Origin: Roseburia hominis A2-183
Lineage (GTDB): Bacteria > Bacillota > Clostridia > Lachnospirales > Lachnospiraceae
DNA length: 64,000 bases
NCBI RefSeq assembly: GCF_000225345.1
Contig: NC_015977.1
Location: 89,501 to 153,500 of the forward strand
Direction: 5' to 3'
Positions 63,271 through 64,000 of the stretch are shown in pieces (position 1 is the first letter of the stretch; each line of letters begins with the position of its first letter). Under the pieces are notes generated by a model. It did no database searches. It saw only the letters and a list, made by a program, of their open reading frames with translations, and was not told the origin of the DNA. The position numbers and the translations under genes are program-made.

Positions 63271-63364
63271 ATATTACAAGTAAACAAGATAACAATTGTT
63301 ACTTGAGGTGGAAGCTTAAGCGGAGCGTACGGCCGGGAGAGGCAGAAACCACATTACAAAGCAC

Positions 63365-63399
63365 ATGCAGCATGGATGCTGCATCATATTCAAGGAGGA
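63365..63399 (+). promoter_or_regulatory. CsrA-binding region of the flagellin leader
   Basis: A hairpin with arms ATGCAGCA and TGCTGCAT (63365-63384) exposes TGGA in its loop, the standard CsrA recognition form. Eight bases on, the Shine-Dalgarno AAGGAGGA (63392-63399) gives the second GGA site. This mirrors the two-site arrangement of Bacillus hag. csrA and fliW are in the same operon cluster. Confidence 0.75.
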
Positions 63400-63406
63400 A
63401 ACAATT

Positions 63407-64000
63407 ATGGTAGTACAGCACAATCTTACAGCAATGAACGCTAACAGACAGTTAGGTATCACAACAGGCGCACAGGCTAAGTCTTCTGAGAAGTTATCTT
63501 CTGGTTACAAGATCAACCGCGCAGCAGATGACGCAGCAGGTCTTACGATTTCCGAGAAGATGAGAAGCCAGGTTAGAGGCTTAAATAAAGCTTCTGACAA
63601 CGCACAGGATGGTGTATCCCTTATTCAGGTAGCTGAGGGTGCATTAAGTGAGACACACTCCATCTTACAGCGTATGAATGAGTTAGCAACTCAGGCAGCA
63701 AACGATACCAATACAACCTCAGACAGAACTGCAGTTCAGCAGGAGATCAACCAGTTAGCATCTGAGATCACCAGAATCGCTTCTACAACTCAGTTCAACA
63801 CAATGAACCTGATCGATGGTAACTTCACAAGTAAGAAGCTTCAGGTAGGTTCCCTTTGCGGACAGGCTATCACAATCGATATCTCTGATATGTCTGCTAC
63901 AGGTCTTGGCGTTAGCGGATTAGTAGTATCTTCCTTCTCTGCAGCTGGTAAGGCAATGTCTGCAGCTCAGGATGCTATCAGCTACGTATCTTCTATGCGT
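63407..64000 (+). CDS. hag: Flagellin (3' end outside window)
   Basis: The first 198 codons are present; the gene runs off the end. N-terminal D0/D1: MVVQHNLTAMNANRQLGITT, AKSSEKLSSGYKINRAADDA and the QRMNELATQAANDT region that corresponds to the TLR5 contact helix and is well conserved. From about residue 165 the variable domain starts. Strong AGGAGGAA ribosome site, sigma-28 promoter and CsrA sites precede it. Codon choice is highly biased (TTA, GCA and GGT frequent), as expected for an abundant protein. Confidence 0.96.
   Translation, partial: MVVQHNLTAMNANRQLGITTGAQAKSSEKLSSGYKINRAADDAAGLTISEKMRSQVRGLNKASDNAQDGVSLIQVAEGALSETHSILQRMNELATQAANDTNTTSDRTAVQQEINQLASEITRIASTTQFNTMNLIDGNFTSKKLQVGSLCGQAITIDISDMSATGLGVSGLVVSSFSAAGKAMSAAQDAISYVSSMR

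Noticed and set aside
1..64000. tRNA or rRNA genes
   Set aside because: I found no cloverleaf with a CCA-adjacent acceptor stem or rRNA segment in the intergenic regions; a tRNAscan run would be decisive.

Overview
The window comes from a spore-forming, flagellated low-G+C Gram-positive bacterium, most likely a gut Lachnospiraceae of the Roseburia/Agathobacter type. The reasons are a flgM-flgN-flgK-flgL-fliW-csrA-flaG-fliD-fliS-flagellin locus with FliW/CsrA control, sporulation genes (spoIID, spoIIQ), a T-box in front of methionyl-tRNA synthetase, DUF6056-type membrane proteins and strong AGGAGG ribosome sites. The genus is inferred from gene content only.

Layout. 1-7058: phosphate block, pstC(partial)-pstA-pstB-phoU, a Na/Pi cotransporter behind four 11-bp-spaced Pho-box-like repeats, and a PhoP/PhoR two-component pair. 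7079-8140: a large nested palindrome. 8142-10602: a chemoreceptor and, upstream, a MerR regulator with a MerR-type operator between them. 10761-17859: SWIM/SNF2 helicase, manganese exporter behind a yybP-ykoY riboswitch, a CaCA cation antiporter, a zinc-ribbon protein and a DUF6056 protein. 17999-22188: a low-G+C diguanylate cyclase and a GntR / AEC transporter / GH28 polygalacturonase group. 22226-27019: T-box leader, metG, a second DUF6056 protein and an unknown coiled-coil protein. 27058-27598: palindrome B. 27610-32915: three-gene ABC exporter divergent from a DesK/NarL-type two-component system. 33007-37650: tatD, a DNA-repair radical SAM pair behind LexA-like boxes, a tandemly repeated structured leader, and ksgA. 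37673-40299: a Q/N/Y-repeat membrane protein, spoIID and spoIIQ. 40382-43924: TPR-GGDEF protein and DEAD-box helicase. 43936-44597: palindrome C. 44601-47281: MATE pump and a broken ABC exporter. 47524-51742: VanRS-like two-component system and a VanW protein. 52090-64000: late flagellar operon ending in a truncated flagellin gene.

How the genes work together. Three regulatory circuits can be read directly: phosphate (Pst, PhoU, NptA, PhoPR with Pho boxes), manganese (riboswitch-mntP), and late flagellar assembly. In the last, FlgM controls sigma-28, three promoters share the form TAAx-N15-TCCGATAT, FliW/CsrA act on a flagellin leader that carries both a hairpin GGA site and a Shine-Dalgarno site, and the chaperones FlgN, FliS and a FliT-like protein sit beside their substrates.

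The most unusual content is a family of very large imperfect palindromes (about 540-660 bp; one copy nested inside a homologue, about 1,060 bp in total). Each fills the gap between two convergent genes almost exactly to the stop codons. The copies share a core, have different outer arms that still base-pair, and show compensatory changes in the apical hairpin. I do not recognise them as any named element.
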